Shown here: positions 34,107 to 43,708 of the stretch, piece after piece
Position numbering within the stretch: position 1 is the first letter of the stretch
How the letters are laid out: each line of letters starts with the position of its first letter
Source of the DNA: Paenibacillus tuaregi
Lineage (GTDB): Bacteria; Bacillota; Bacilli; Paenibacillales; Paenibacillaceae
Assembly (NCBI RefSeq): GCF_900086655.1
Contig: NZ_LT575476.1
Location: 4,428,934-4,492,933 of the forward strand
DNA: 64,000 nucleotides
Direction of reading: 5' to 3'
Translations under genes and position numbers: made by a program
Notes under the pieces: generated by a model
Databases searched by the model: none
What the model saw: only the letters and a program-made list of their open reading frames with translations
What the model was told of the DNA's origin: nothing

Positions 34107-34802
34107 TTAAATTTCTTCAATCCCATCGTCATCTTCTTTTCCTCCATCATTTTCTACAGGGTCATGGGCAGGGCCCCCCAGCGGGCTGCCAAGGGGTTCC
34201 TCCTTAAAAATTTGCCGGAACACTCCGATCATCGAGAGCGCATAGGCCACGGTTACAAAGCTGAATAACACTTCCATCACTACAACAAGACGGGCTGTGT
34301 TATCAACTGGTCTGATATCCCCGTAACCTACGGTGGCAAATGTGGCCACACTGAAATATAAGAAGGATATTAGCTGGGACAGAAGGTCCTTGCCAATATT
34401 ATCGCCTAAAAACGAGCTTTCTCCAAATATTTTGAAGATAGAGGTGTACACTACTGTAAAAAATAAGATGCACGTAACCGTGGCCCCGAATATCCGGATG
34501 ACCGTAGACTTAAGCTGCACTTCCTTGTTCACAGACTGCGCTATTTTGGTAAAGATAAACGTAATATAGAAAATCACCGAGAACAGAACAAATAGCAGGA
34601 TAATAGCCCGCAGTGCAGCCCTGGATTCCAGAACACTGGTAAAATCGATAAGATCCAATAGATCCTCCAAAGACAGCGCAATATAGATAATCAGCGGAGC
34701 GAGCAGAATAACCCTTCCCGTAATCCGCTGATCCATCCGATAAAATATATACGCCAAAAGCAAAAGCCCAACCACATCGAGCCACAGTATAACTGCTTGC
34801 AT
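34107..34802 (-). CDS. Two-pore-helix potassium channel family protein
   Basis: This 231-residue membrane protein has four hydrophobic segments in the N-terminal half, then the pore region FATVGYGDIRPVDNTARLVV with the complete K+ selectivity filter TVGYGD and a final membrane helix. A short acidic tail rich in Asp and Glu closes it; no RCK domain is attached. It should conduct K+ passively. Translation starts at ATG 34802 with GGAGG 7 nt upstream, but that RBS is the 3' arm of a long hairpin that also ends the upstream gene. Confidence 0.87.
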   Translation of the reverse strand: MQAVILWLDVVGLLLLAYIFYRMDQRITGRVILLAPLIIYIALSLEDLLDLIDFTSVLESRAALRAIILLFVLFSVIFYITFIFTKIAQSVNKEVQLKSTVIRIFGATVTCILFFTVVYTSIFKIFGESSFLGDNIGKDLLSQLISFLYFSVATFATVGYGDIRPVDNTARLVVVMEVLFSFVTVAYALSMIGVFRQIFKEEPLGSPLGGPAHDPVENDGGKEDDDGIEEI

Positions 34803-34809
34803 AAGAAAA

Positions 34810-34859
34810 CCTCCGCACTCAGGATCTCAAACATGAGAATCATTACCCTGAAGCGGAGG
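34810..34859 (-). promoter_or_regulatory. Hairpin that sequesters the channel RBS and may terminate the NHL gene
   Basis: On the minus strand CCTCCGC (34853-34859) pairs with GCGGAGG (34810-34816). Inside this stem CAGG pairs with CCTG, and a loop helix (GATTCTCA / TGAGATC) adds further pairs. It starts 17 nt after the NHL-gene stop and is followed by TTTTCTT and the ATG of the channel gene, so it works as a terminator and as an RBS-occluding structure. Both roles are inferred from pairing. Confidence 0.65.
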
Positions 34860-34876
34860 TGATTGTATCACGTCTC

Positions 34877-36394
34877 CTAAACCTTCCAGCTTTTGATGAC
34901 CAGCGCATTGCTGTCACGGTCATAAACAACCTGCATCCCGAGTATGGATCGCAGGTATTCCGCTTCGACATATACAGTCCCATTCTTGGAAAAGATGCCT
35001 GGCTTGCCTAGCCTGAGCTTGCAAGACCAGGTCCCCTTGGATACCGTGACTTCCTGCTCTGCCGGAGCCCACTTCACCCCAGCTCCCCATCCGGTGAAGA
35101 GCTGGCGCACCGGAACATAGACAGCGGTACTTGTAACGAACACGCTCGCTCCTCCATCCATTTGGAGATGCGCTCCGTCCATCCATACCTGAACATCAGG
35201 GCCGGGCGGCAGAAGGTCGAGTTCATCCAGCAGGTCCATATCACTTTGCGCAGGCTGTAGATGAAGCGGATCTGCCTCCAGCGCCTTGACCGAGTGGTTC
35301 AGTGAATCTGTGATATAGAGTGTTCCGGAGGAAAAGGCTATACCCGTCGGTTCGTTAAAGTTGGCTTCGGGTACAGGCCCGAGCGAATCTCCGGGTGTGC
35401 CCTTTCCTGCGACTGTAATGACGTGGCCATCCGTTCTGACAGCCCGGATGCGGTGGTTTAAGCTGTCGGCAATGAACAATGTCCCCTTGGCATAAGCCAG
35501 CCCTCTTGGCCGGTTGAAGCCCGCCTGCTCCCTATTCCCGTCAGCATACCGGCCCGGCACATAACCGGTCTGGGGATCAATGGTACCTGGCTTCCCGGCA
35601 TAAGTGGTTACTGTGCCAGAGTGGATGAAGCGGATCAGCTGGTTTCCGCTGTCTGCCACATACAATCCCCCGTTACCGTCAAAGGCGAGTCCCATAGGCT
35701 CATTGAAGCGCGCCTTGGAAGTGATCCCGTCGAGATAGCCGCCGGATTCATCATGGAGGCCAGCATACGTGCTTACAGTGCCGCCTGGCGTAACCTTCCG
35801 GATAACATGATTCAGCGTATCGGCAACATACAGATTGTCTCCGCTGTCAACGGCAAGTCCGGCCGGCGCATTGAACGCTGCCTGCTCATCCTTGCCGTCT
35901 TTGTAACCGGCTGTTCCACTTCCGGCAAGGGTATACACCCTGCCCGCCTTGATTTTTCGGATAACATGGTTACCCGTATCACTGATATATACCGTACCTT
36001 TGCTGTCCACAGCGGTGTAAGTCGGGCGGTTGAATAGAGCCTTGTCTACGGGACCGTCGTAATAACCGCTATCCGTGTGATTCTCTGTTGATGCCGAAAC
36101 CGGAGCCGCATCTGAAGGCCCAGCCAGAACCGTCAGCCTACCTGCAGACCACAGAGTCAAACGGCCTCTGACGGAGTCCGTGATAACAAGGCTTCCATTA
36201 CTTAATACAGATATTCCTGAAGGATGAGCTATTCCGCTCATAACCAGTCTTACCGCGGGAACAGAGCCTGCCTTCGCATTTGCTTCTGATCCTGCTGATA
36301 CGCTATTTAAGGCTTCAGCTGCGTGCACTGGACCAAGAACCAGCGCTGCGTACAATAATGCACCTGTTAGAACACTTACAAGTTTCTTTTTCAT
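34877..36394 (-). CDS. Secreted NHL-repeat beta-propeller with stalk domain
   Basis: This 505-residue protein has a signal peptide starting MKKKLVSVLTGALLYAALVL. About six NHL repeats follow (for example FNAPAGLAVDSGDNLYVADT, FNEPMGLAFDGNGGLYVADS), forming a beta-propeller for protein or ligand binding. The C-terminal ~110 residues are a copper amine oxidase N-like stalk domain (VPVRQLFTGWGAGVKWAPAE). The start at 36394 has GGAGGATGAT; the frame stays open to 36460. It lies 28 nt downstream of the FecR gene, in one operon with the cyclase. Confidence 0.85.
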   Translation of the reverse strand: MKKKLVSVLTGALLYAALVLGPVHAAEALNSVSAGSEANAKAGSVPAVRLVMSGIAHPSGISVLSNGSLVITDSVRGRLTLWSAGRLTVLAGPSDAAPVSASTENHTDSGYYDGPVDKALFNRPTYTAVDSKGTVYISDTGNHVIRKIKAGRVYTLAGSGTAGYKDGKDEQAAFNAPAGLAVDSGDNLYVADTLNHVIRKVTPGGTVSTYAGLHDESGGYLDGITSKARFNEPMGLAFDGNGGLYVADSGNQLIRFIHSGTVTTYAGKPGTIDPQTGYVPGRYADGNREQAGFNRPRGLAYAKGTLFIADSLNHRIRAVRTDGHVITVAGKGTPGDSLGPVPEANFNEPTGIAFSSGTLYITDSLNHSVKALEADPLHLQPAQSDMDLLDELDLLPPGPDVQVWMDGAHLQMDGGASVFVTSTAVYVPVRQLFTGWGAGVKWAPAEQEVTVSKGTWSCKLRLGKPGIFSKNGTVYVEAEYLRSILGMQVVYDRDSNALVIKSWKV

Positions 36395-36422
36395 ATCATC
36401 CTCCGACATAACAAACTCAGGG

Positions 36423-38321
36423 CTATGGTGTTGGTTTCTTAAATGTGACTTTAAGTTCATAGCTGCTCAGGCTTCCATCCTCATTCTTGAGTGGAATGGT
36501 TAGGAGAAATTGTTGTGCAGTTCTGTTATTAAGCATGGCAGTGAAAATCGCGCTGAATTTAAGGCTTATGAAATTGGGGTTCGTATTGATGATCGTATAA
36601 TCGTAACCCGGTGACGGCGGCATGGATAAAGATCCATCCAAAGCCTCCAATTTTAGGTCACCCAAATTGAGGCCGTAGTTATACACATCCAGAGTAACCG
36701 TCTGATCCTGGGCACCAGCTGCTGGAATCAGAAGGGTATCCGTGTCCACATGCGGCTCCCGGGTAAATCTGACTTGGACCTGCTCATCCTGGTCCTGAAT
36801 AGTATCCGCCTTGATATGCTTGATGCTGTTGGCTTTTATCATCAGGGTATTGACGTCGCCAAATCCCAATTTGCTGTTCAAATGAACCGTGAGTTGATTC
36901 CCTGTTATACTTACGCCCTGAACATGCCCACTGAAATCTATGGCCTTAACCTGCTCTACAGGATCTGCCGAGATGAACGCCACCGGCTCAGTATAAGGGA
37001 TAATAACGGTTTGTCTGTCTGGAATATACTTGTCTGGATTGCTATTGAACTCGGTCATATCCACCTTCGGAACCGGGGCCGCTTCGGCCTTTAGCGACAC
37101 AGCCAGCACATGCCCATGGTCGAATTCAAGTGACAGATTTAGCGATTTTCCGGCTGACTTGAGATACTCTTTCTTAATTACAACCGTCATCGCTGTACTC
37201 GCATTTCCATTCACGTCTTTAATTTCATAGTCTTCACCAGACTTTAACTCTTCATTGCCGCCCGAGGTCCTAAGGATACCCAGCAGCTTGTTCCCCGCCA
37301 GATTCACCTTGATCTCGGCATCCACAATTCGATCTGGATCCCAATCGTACTTTTTCGGTTGTTCGATAAGGGAAGGCGGCTGAGTAACTGGATCAGGAGG
37401 TGTAGTACCTCCTCCGCCATTGCCTGGGTTCGGGTTCCCTCCGCTGCCACCGCCGTTATTCGGGTTTCCGGGCGGCTGGCCCGGAGTAGATGGGTTGCCA
37501 GGATTTCCGGAAGAACCGCCGGACACCTCCCCACTTGAATATCCCGAGCCTTCAAAGATAGCCATCTTCTCAGCTTGTGCCGCTGCTGGCTCACCCTTGG
37601 ATTTGGACCGCGCAAGCTCAATTTGTTTATCCACCTGCTGTATCCATGCCAGGTCCACACTTGGCCCTGACTCCCCGGCTGACAATTCTTCCCTATACTT
37701 CTCAAGAGCGAAGAGCGGCAGCTCAGCAAGACTCAGCTTCTCTACTTGTCCCTTACCGGACTGATCGAGCTTTAGCTGTTCCTGCGGGCTTACATAATGA
37801 GAAACAATCCGGTCACCGCCAGCTACCGATACTTTGCCTTCAAGCACGCCGATGTAAGTGTTCTGACGTTCGTAGCCTACAATGAACTCCGTTCCCATCA
37901 CACCCATGATTGCAGTCGGAGTCTGAACCTCGAAGCGGGAGTCGCCTTTCAGCTTTTTCTTAATCTTAATCATAATTTGCCCACCGCCCAAGCTAAGACT
38001 TGTCTTGCCCTCAGCAGCGTTGACACTCTGTACGAGCTGACTAATCTTCAGCGTTGTTCCGGGACCGATAATGACTTCTTTGTCGCTGTCCAAATCCAAA
38101 TCCACTTGCCCGTCTTTGCCGGTGAGGAGGACGTCCCCCTGCGAGACAGCCATGCCCTTAAAAGCTCCAAACTTCTTCTCCCCACCGCTCTTCTTAATCT
38201 CTGCTTTACCGCTGACCGCCGTGATCTTCCCAGCTTTGACCGTATCTTTAGCAGATGCGCTGGCAGGCATAATCATAATAGCCACAAGCAGAACTGATAA
38301 TAACACCTTCATGATTTTCAA
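36423..38321 (-). CDS. Secreted FecR-domain protein
   Basis: This 632-residue protein has a signal peptide (MKIMKVLLSVLLVAIMIMPA to SASA) and a FecR domain in residues about 35-170 (KITAVSGKAEIKKSG, GDVLLTGKDGQVDLDL, TAIMGVMGTEFIVG). A Gly/Asn/Pro-rich linker follows near residues 270-320 and the C-terminal half consists of Ig-like or X2-type strands. The start TTG 38321 overlaps the cyclase stop (TTGA), with GGAGGG 6 nt ahead; ATG 38312 in the same frame is an alternative. As it adjoins a CHASE2-cyclase and no TonB receptor is present, it may sense or assemble at the cell surface. Confidence 0.82.
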   Translation of the reverse strand: MKIMKVLLSVLLVAIMIMPASASAKDTVKAGKITAVSGKAEIKKSGGEKKFGAFKGMAVSQGDVLLTGKDGQVDLDLDSDKEVIIGPGTTLKISQLVQSVNAAEGKTSLSLGGGQIMIKIKKKLKGDSRFEVQTPTAIMGVMGTEFIVGYERQNTYIGVLEGKVSVAGGDRIVSHYVSPQEQLKLDQSGKGQVEKLSLAELPLFALEKYREELSAGESGPSVDLAWIQQVDKQIELARSKSKGEPAAAQAEKMAIFEGSGYSSGEVSGGSSGNPGNPSTPGQPPGNPNNGGGSGGNPNPGNGGGGTTPPDPVTQPPSLIEQPKKYDWDPDRIVDAEIKVNLAGNKLLGILRTSGGNEELKSGEDYEIKDVNGNASTAMTVVIKKEYLKSAGKSLNLSLEFDHGHVLAVSLKAEAAPVPKVDMTEFNSNPDKYIPDRQTVIIPYTEPVAFISADPVEQVKAIDFSGHVQGVSITGNQLTVHLNSKLGFGDVNTLMIKANSIKHIKADTIQDQDEQVQVRFTREPHVDTDTLLIPAAGAQDQTVTLDVYNYGLNLGDLKLEALDGSLSMPPSPGYDYTIINTNPNFISLKFSAIFTAMLNNRTAQQFLLTIPLKNEDGSLSSYELKVTFKKPTP

Positions 38322-40078
38322 CGAAGACCCTCCAACTCGTAAATCTGAAGTCTTTGCTCCTTGCCTTTCACCTTGATTTCACCGAGGCCAGCAGCGTGAA
38401 CCCGATCCCGCACAGCTTGATAGGTAGTTTCACTGAGCAGAATTTGTCCCGGCTCTGCCGCTCCTTCAAGCCTGGCAGCTGTATTCACACTGTCCCCTAT
38501 AGCGGTATAATCCATCCGGGTCTTGGACCCAATATTGCCAAACACCGCAGGCCCGGTATGAACCCCAATCCCGAACTGTATACTGAAACCATACTTGCTG
38601 ATCAGCTTATCCCGGAGCCCCGCAGCCTTTTCCTTCATCATCCAGGCCGCGCGTACCGCTCTCATCGCATGATCCTCCTGTTCCAGAGGTGCATTAAAAA
38701 TCGCCATTGCCGCATCACCAATGAACTTATCCAAAGTCCCATCCTGCTCAAAAATGCAATTCGCCGTTAAATCAAGATACTCATTCAGCACTTCCACAAT
38801 AGCTTCCGGCTCCGCCCGTTCGGACAGGGGAGTGAATCCCCGGATATCGACGAACAATACCGTAAGAATACGGCGGCTGCCGCCAAGCTTTAAGCCTTCT
38901 TCCCCATTCTGCAGAATCTGCTTCACAACCTGCGGCGCAACATAACGGCCAAAAATATGAGTAACCCGCTTACGCTCAAGTCTTTCCTGGATATATTTAA
39001 AGCCTACCGCACATATCAAACTGACAATAAGGTAGACCATCAGATATCCGACTGAGACAATCACCCCTTGGGCATACAGTAACTTGCCGGCATATAAGAT
39101 AGCTGCCAAGGCAGCTGTCACAGCGCCGAGCGAGATGGCCGGATGGGCTCTGCTGAACACAATACAACTGCACACGGCAAAGATCAGAAGCAGGGCGGCG
39201 TCCCATTTCCAATCCAATTCAGTTTTTAGCTTCCCATTCAAAAGTGCCTGAATAATGTTAGCGTGTATCTCCACACCGTACATATGAAGCTTGGGGGCAA
39301 GCGGAGTTGCATAATCATCCTTGAAACCTGCCGCATAAGGACCAATCAATACAATCCGGTCTTTGAAATAGTCTGGAGGAACCTCACCTTGAATTACTGA
39401 GGCATAAGGAATTACCTCATAATCACCCGGTCTTCCGGTGTACGGAATATGAAACCTTCCGAATGGATCCAGCGGCAGGATGCTCTCATCTGCTTGCTGT
39501 CCTTCATGCCGCATGTACATCCGGTAGATCTCCCACGCGAAACTGCTTTGAACTTTTCCCTGATAGGTGAATTGATATAGCGACTTGCGGACCACCTGAT
39601 CATTGTCATAAACCGCATTGATATGCCCAAGTGCAGCCGCAGCCTGTCCAAGCGAGGGAAAAGGGGCTGACATGTTCTGTGCCTCCGGTATGCCCCTCTT
39701 GGCAGATGAGGCGAACTGCCCAAACGTAGGCATAACCACGTTGCCAGATTTCCTCACAGATTTCACCAGCTGTTCATCCCCAGAGAGGTCCCTTGCATTC
39801 TCTGCAAAGGTCACGTCAAATGCAATAACCGCGGGCTTGCCTTGAGACAACGTATCAATGAGCTGGGCGTGAACACTGCGGCTCCACGGCCACTGCCCCA
39901 GCTCATGAAGGCTTTGGTCATCCATACCGATAATAACAATTCGGGTATCGGTGCTTCCACGCTGCTGCATGATCTTGTCCTGAACATAATGATCAACGGG
40001 AGCCAGAGCGCCCTGAGCCATCAACAGCAAAACCACCAAAGTCAAGGCGGTCAACAGATGGGCCAGCTTTAACCTCAA
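38318..40078 (-). CDS. CHASE2-domain class III adenylyl cyclase
   Basis: This 586-residue membrane enzyme makes cAMP. An N-terminal membrane anchor precedes an extracellular CHASE2 sensor (residues about 30-270), three more membrane helices (about 285-355) and a cytoplasmic class III cyclase domain. Metal-binding aspartates are in FVDIRGF and FIGDAAMAIF, the purine-selecting Lys in DKFIGD and Thr in DYTAIGDSVN, which favour ATP. It is the first gene of the cyclase-FecR-NHL operon. In Bacillota such cyclases are uncommon compared with proteobacteria and cyanobacteria. The signal is unknown. Confidence 0.9.
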   Translation of the reverse strand: MRLKLAHLLTALTLVVLLLMAQGALAPVDHYVQDKIMQQRGSTDTRIVIIGMDDQSLHELGQWPWSRSVHAQLIDTLSQGKPAVIAFDVTFAENARDLSGDEQLVKSVRKSGNVVMPTFGQFASSAKRGIPEAQNMSAPFPSLGQAAAALGHINAVYDNDQVVRKSLYQFTYQGKVQSSFAWEIYRMYMRHEGQQADESILPLDPFGRFHIPYTGRPGDYEVIPYASVIQGEVPPDYFKDRIVLIGPYAAGFKDDYATPLAPKLHMYGVEIHANIIQALLNGKLKTELDWKWDAALLLIFAVCSCIVFSRAHPAISLGAVTAALAAILYAGKLLYAQGVIVSVGYLMVYLIVSLICAVGFKYIQERLERKRVTHIFGRYVAPQVVKQILQNGEEGLKLGGSRRILTVLFVDIRGFTPLSERAEPEAIVEVLNEYLDLTANCIFEQDGTLDKFIGDAAMAIFNAPLEQEDHAMRAVRAAWMMKEKAAGLRDKLISKYGFSIQFGIGVHTGPAVFGNIGSKTRMDYTAIGDSVNTAARLEGAAEPGQILLSETTYQAVRDRVHAAGLGEIKVKGKEQRLQIYELEGLR

Positions 40079-40282
40079 GGTATGATCCCCCTATCACAAG
40101 CATTTTCTCTCCTGGGAGTACGTATGTATTTCTTACTTCCACCTAAAGGCATACCTTTTATTTATATCGGAATTAACTGGAAAATCTTAAATACCCGGGC
40201 CTGCCGCCCTCGCACAATAGCAATCTGTCAGCCCTCATCACATAACTAAAGTGTCCGCATCTCCCTAATTGAGCACAAAAAA

Positions 40283-40313
40283 TAGCGGCACAGGAGCTTC
40301 CCCTGTACCGCTA
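40283..40313 (-). terminator. Terminator after sdhB
   Basis: On the minus strand TAGCGGTACAGG pairs with CCTGTGCCGCTA over a 7-nt loop with one mismatch, followed by TTTTTTG. It lies 14 nt past the sdhB stop. The rest of 40079-40282 shows only weak promoter-like words for the cyclase operon. Confidence 0.8.
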
Positions 40314-40327
40314 TAATTCTCTTATTC

Positions 40328-41089
40328 TTATACGCTGAGCCAGCGTTTGAACATGTGTTTGGTTGTCTGTTTGTTCATCTCCGCAATGGAAGTCGTAAGC
40401 GGAATGCCCTTCGGACAGGAACGCACACAGTTCTGCGAGTTCCCGCAGCCTTCAATACCGCCGTCCTCCATCAACGCTTCAAGACGCTCTTCCTTGTTCA
40501 TCTCACCCGTTGGGTGAGCATTGAACAAGCGAACCTGCGAGATCGCAGCCGGACCGATAAAGTTCGTCTTCTCATTTACATTCGGGCAAGCTTCAAGACA
40601 TACGCCGCAAGTCATACACTTGGACAGCTCGTATGCCCACTGCCGCTTCTTCTCAGGCATCCGCGGCCCTGGTCCGAGATCATAAGTTCCGTCAATCGGA
40701 ATCCATGCCTTCACACGTTTCAAAGCATTAAACATCCGGCTGCGGTCAATAACCAGGTCGCGAACGACCGGGAAGGTCTTCATGGGTTCAACCCGGATCG
40801 GCTGCTCCAGCTTGTCAATCAGCGCCGCACAAGCTTGGCGCGGCTTGCCGTTGATCACCATGGAGCAGGCACCGCACACTTCTTCCAGACAGTTGGATTC
40901 CCAACATACCGGGGTCGTCTGCTTCCCGCTGTTGTTCACCGGGTTACGCTGAATTTCCATCAGCGCACTAATTACGTTCATGCCAGGACGGTACGGTAAC
41001 TCGAACTCTTCGGTGTAGGAAGCCGAGTCCGGCTGATCTTGGCGTGTGATTATAAACTTCACTTTTTTTGCTGCTGTTGTCTGCGCCAT
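40328..41089 (-). CDS. sdhB: Succinate dehydrogenase iron-sulphur subunit
   Basis: SdhB carries electrons from the flavoprotein to the membrane cytochrome in complex II. It is 253 residues. Cysteines for the [2Fe-2S] centre lie in CWESNCLEEVCGACSM, for [4Fe-4S] in CMTCGVCLEACP, and for [3Fe-4S] in CGNSQNCVRSCPKGIP. It is the last gene of the sdhCAB operon, 18 nt after sdhA, and is followed by a terminator. Confidence 0.96.
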   Translation of the reverse strand: MAQTTAAKKVKFIITRQDQPDSASYTEEFELPYRPGMNVISALMEIQRNPVNNSGKQTTPVCWESNCLEEVCGACSMVINGKPRQACAALIDKLEQPIRVEPMKTFPVVRDLVIDRSRMFNALKRVKAWIPIDGTYDLGPGPRMPEKKRQWAYELSKCMTCGVCLEACPNVNEKTNFIGPAAISQVRLFNAHPTGEMNKEERLEALMEDGGIEGCGNSQNCVRSCPKGIPLTTSIAEMNKQTTKHMFKRWLSV

Positions 41090-41107
41090 CGCCTATTTCC
41101 CCTCCTA

Positions 41108-42850
41108 TTAATCCTTAGAATAGTCTCGAACGCGCGGCGGGATTAAGGAGACATCCACGTCTTCATAAGAGATTTGCGGTCCTTCCGGCGTCCATGCAGC
41201 TTTCGTAGTCTTCAAGAATTCCTCGTCGTTACGATTAGGGAAATCCGGCTTGTAATGTGCACCGCGGCTCTCGTTGCGCAGGAGCGCTCCAAGTGTCATA
41301 GCCTCGGCCAGCTCAAGCATGTTCCACAGCTGACGGGTAAACGCCGCTCCGCTGTTGTTCCAGTTGGAAACATCGTTGATGTTAATGTTCTTATAGCGTT
41401 CTTTCAGTTCCTTGATCTTATTGATTGTAGCTTCCAGCTTGCTGTTGTAGCGTACAACCGTCATATTGTCGGTCATCCACTCGCCAAGCTCTTTATGAAT
41501 GACATAAGCGTTCTCTGAACCGCTCATGCCAAGTATCTTCTTGTATTTGTCTTCCTGCTGCTTCTTGACGCTATCGTATACCGAAGGACTGATATCCTCG
41601 GCGGACTTCTTCAATCCACGGATATATTCAACGGCCTTCGGTCCGGCCTGCATCCCGCCGAAGATCGCGGACACCAGTGAGTTCGCTCCCAGACGGTTGG
41701 CCCCGTGGTACTGATACTCACATTCACCGGCTGCGAACAGTCCTGGAATGTTCGTCATTTGGTTGTAATCGACCCACATGCCGCCCATGGAATAGTGGAC
41801 CGCAGGGAAGATCTTCATCGGAATCTTACGCGGATCATCACCCATGAATTTCTCATAGATTTCAATGATACCGCCCAGCTTCACATCAAGCTCCTTCGGA
41901 TCTTTGTGGGAAAGGTCAAGATATACCATGTTCTCTCCGTTAATTCCAAGCTTCTCGTCCACACAGACGTGGAAGATTTCACGGGTTGCGATATCACGCG
42001 GTACCAGATTTCCGTATGCCGGATATTTTTCCTCAAGGAAGTACCAAGGCTTCCCGTCTTTGTAAGTCCAGATACGTCCGCCCTCACCACGTGCGGATTC
42101 GGACATCAGGCGAAGCTTGTCATCCCCTGGAATCGCCGTCGGGTGAATCTGAATGAATTCTCCGTTCGCATAATACACGCCCTGCTGGTATACAGCACTC
42201 GCAGCCGTACCCGTATTGATAACAGAGTTCGTGGTTTTACCAAAGATAATTCCGGGACCACCGGTTGCCAGAATCACCGCATCCGACATAAAGGTCTTAA
42301 TCTCCATGGAGCGAAGATCCTGTGCGCAAATCCCCCGGCATACGCCTTCATCATCAATGACTGCCGAAAGAAACTCCCAGTTCTCATGCTTCGTTACGAG
42401 ACCAGCAGCTTCATAACGGCGCACCTGCTCATCGAGGGCGTACAGCAGCTGCTGTCCGGTAGTAGCGCCCGCAAATGCTGTACGGTGGCGCTTAGTTCCC
42501 CCGAACCGGCGGAAATCAAGCAGACCTTCCGGTGTCCGGTTGAACATTACGCCCATCCGGTCCATCAAGTGGATAATGCCAGGCGCGGCTTCGCACATCG
42601 CCTTAACCGGCGGCTGATTCGCCAGAAAGTCACCGCCATACACGGTGTCATCAAAGTGCTCCCAAGGCGAGTCACCCTCCCCTTTGGTATTTACCGCTCC
42701 GTTAATTCCACCTTGTGCGCAGACGGAGTGTGACCGTTTGACGGGTACAAGCGAGAACAGGGTTACATGAACGCCCGCTTCCGCCGCTTTAATGGTAGCC
42801 ATCAAGCCGGCAAGACCGCCGCCGACAATGACAATACTTTGTTTAGCCAT
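41108..42850 (-). CDS. sdhA: Succinate dehydrogenase flavoprotein subunit
   Basis: SdhA oxidises succinate to fumarate on the cytoplasmic face. The 580-residue protein begins with the FAD-binding motif IVIVGGGLAGLMATIKAAEA. The covalent FAD attachment His is at residue 41 in SHSVCAQGGINGA. The substrate-binding and capping region includes HYSMGGMWVDYN. Gene order C-A-B matches the Bacillus operon. The gene sits 20 nt after sdhC and 18 nt before sdhB. Confidence 0.96.
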   Translation of the reverse strand: MAKQSIVIVGGGLAGLMATIKAAEAGVHVTLFSLVPVKRSHSVCAQGGINGAVNTKGEGDSPWEHFDDTVYGGDFLANQPPVKAMCEAAPGIIHLMDRMGVMFNRTPEGLLDFRRFGGTKRHRTAFAGATTGQQLLYALDEQVRRYEAAGLVTKHENWEFLSAVIDDEGVCRGICAQDLRSMEIKTFMSDAVILATGGPGIIFGKTTNSVINTGTAASAVYQQGVYYANGEFIQIHPTAIPGDDKLRLMSESARGEGGRIWTYKDGKPWYFLEEKYPAYGNLVPRDIATREIFHVCVDEKLGINGENMVYLDLSHKDPKELDVKLGGIIEIYEKFMGDDPRKIPMKIFPAVHYSMGGMWVDYNQMTNIPGLFAAGECEYQYHGANRLGANSLVSAIFGGMQAGPKAVEYIRGLKKSAEDISPSVYDSVKKQQEDKYKKILGMSGSENAYVIHKELGEWMTDNMTVVRYNSKLEATINKIKELKERYKNININDVSNWNNSGAAFTRQLWNMLELAEAMTLGALLRNESRGAHYKPDFPNRNDEEFLKTTKAAWTPEGPQISYEDVDVSLIPPRVRDYSKD

Positions 42851-42870
42851 AATCTATCGTCACTCCTTAT

Positions 42871-43542
42871 TTATCCGATGAATGTTCTCAGGGTCTGAAG
42901 CATAGCTTCGCCGCCCGCCTGGAATTCCGCATTACGGAATGCAAAGAGCGACCATACGAACATAATTGATACGATCACAAACAGACCCATGCAGATCTTG
43001 GAAGACACACGCTGGGCACGAGGTCCAACGGTTACCCCCCAGCTGACAAGGAAAGACCACAGGCCGTTGGCAAAGTGGAACGATGCAGACAAAACACCAA
43101 TTACATACAAAATAAAGAATACCGGGTTAAGCACAATGTCGTGCATAACACTTCCGAGCTGTTCGTGAGTCACATTTCCAACCGCCACCTGAAAGCGCGT
43201 CTCGTAAAGATGCCAAATGACAAATACTAAAACAATGACACCCGTCACACGCTGAAGAAGATAACGCAGGTTCCGTTCGTTCCGGAATCTTCCGTTATTT
43301 GGCTTCGCTTGAAACGCAATGTAAAGCCCGTAGACCGCATGATACAATAGCGGCAGGAAAATACCAAAAATCTCAAGAATCAACACGAGTGGCAGCCCGT
43401 TCAGGAAAGCAACACTATCCTTGAACCCCTGCGCTCCGCCCTCTACAGCGGAGAAATTTGTAAGCATGTGTTCCAGAATGAAGAATCCTAACGGAATGAC
43501 ACCCAGCAGCGAGTGCAGTTTTCTGGAATAAAACCCTTTCAT
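42871..43542 (-). CDS. sdhC: Succinate dehydrogenase cytochrome b558 subunit
   Basis: This 223-residue membrane protein is the single large anchor of the Bacillus-type complex II, binding two haems and menaquinone. Five hydrophobic helices are evident. Haem-ligand histidine candidates are in SLLGVIPLGFFILEHMLTNF, VFVIWHLYET and SASFHFANGLW. It is the first gene of the operon, with a 235-nt gap to the divergent LysR gene. Expression is likely tied to carbon source or oxygen, as known for sdh operons. Confidence 0.93.
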   Translation of the reverse strand: MKGFYSRKLHSLLGVIPLGFFILEHMLTNFSAVEGGAQGFKDSVAFLNGLPLVLILEIFGIFLPLLYHAVYGLYIAFQAKPNNGRFRNERNLRYLLQRVTGVIVLVFVIWHLYETRFQVAVGNVTHEQLGSVMHDIVLNPVFFILYVIGVLSASFHFANGLWSFLVSWGVTVGPRAQRVSSKICMGLFVIVSIMFVWSLFAFRNAEFQAGGEAMLQTLRTFIG

Positions 43543-43708
43543 AATTGCGCGTACCCCTTTCCGGTATCCATCGTTGTCCGTTCATGGCGCATGTTCATCA
43601 TGCCCTCTGGCCGGTTTGTAAATGATACATTCCACACTTGTAAGCGGCAGTACCTATGACTGACCGATTCCATGTGAACAACTTGTGTCAGTTTTTATGT
43701 TACTCCTT

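Noticed and set aside
36423..38321. FecR-domain protein as part of a ferric-citrate signalling system
   Set aside because: No FecI sigma factor or TonB receptor is present and the organism is Gram-positive; the operon context is a cyclase.
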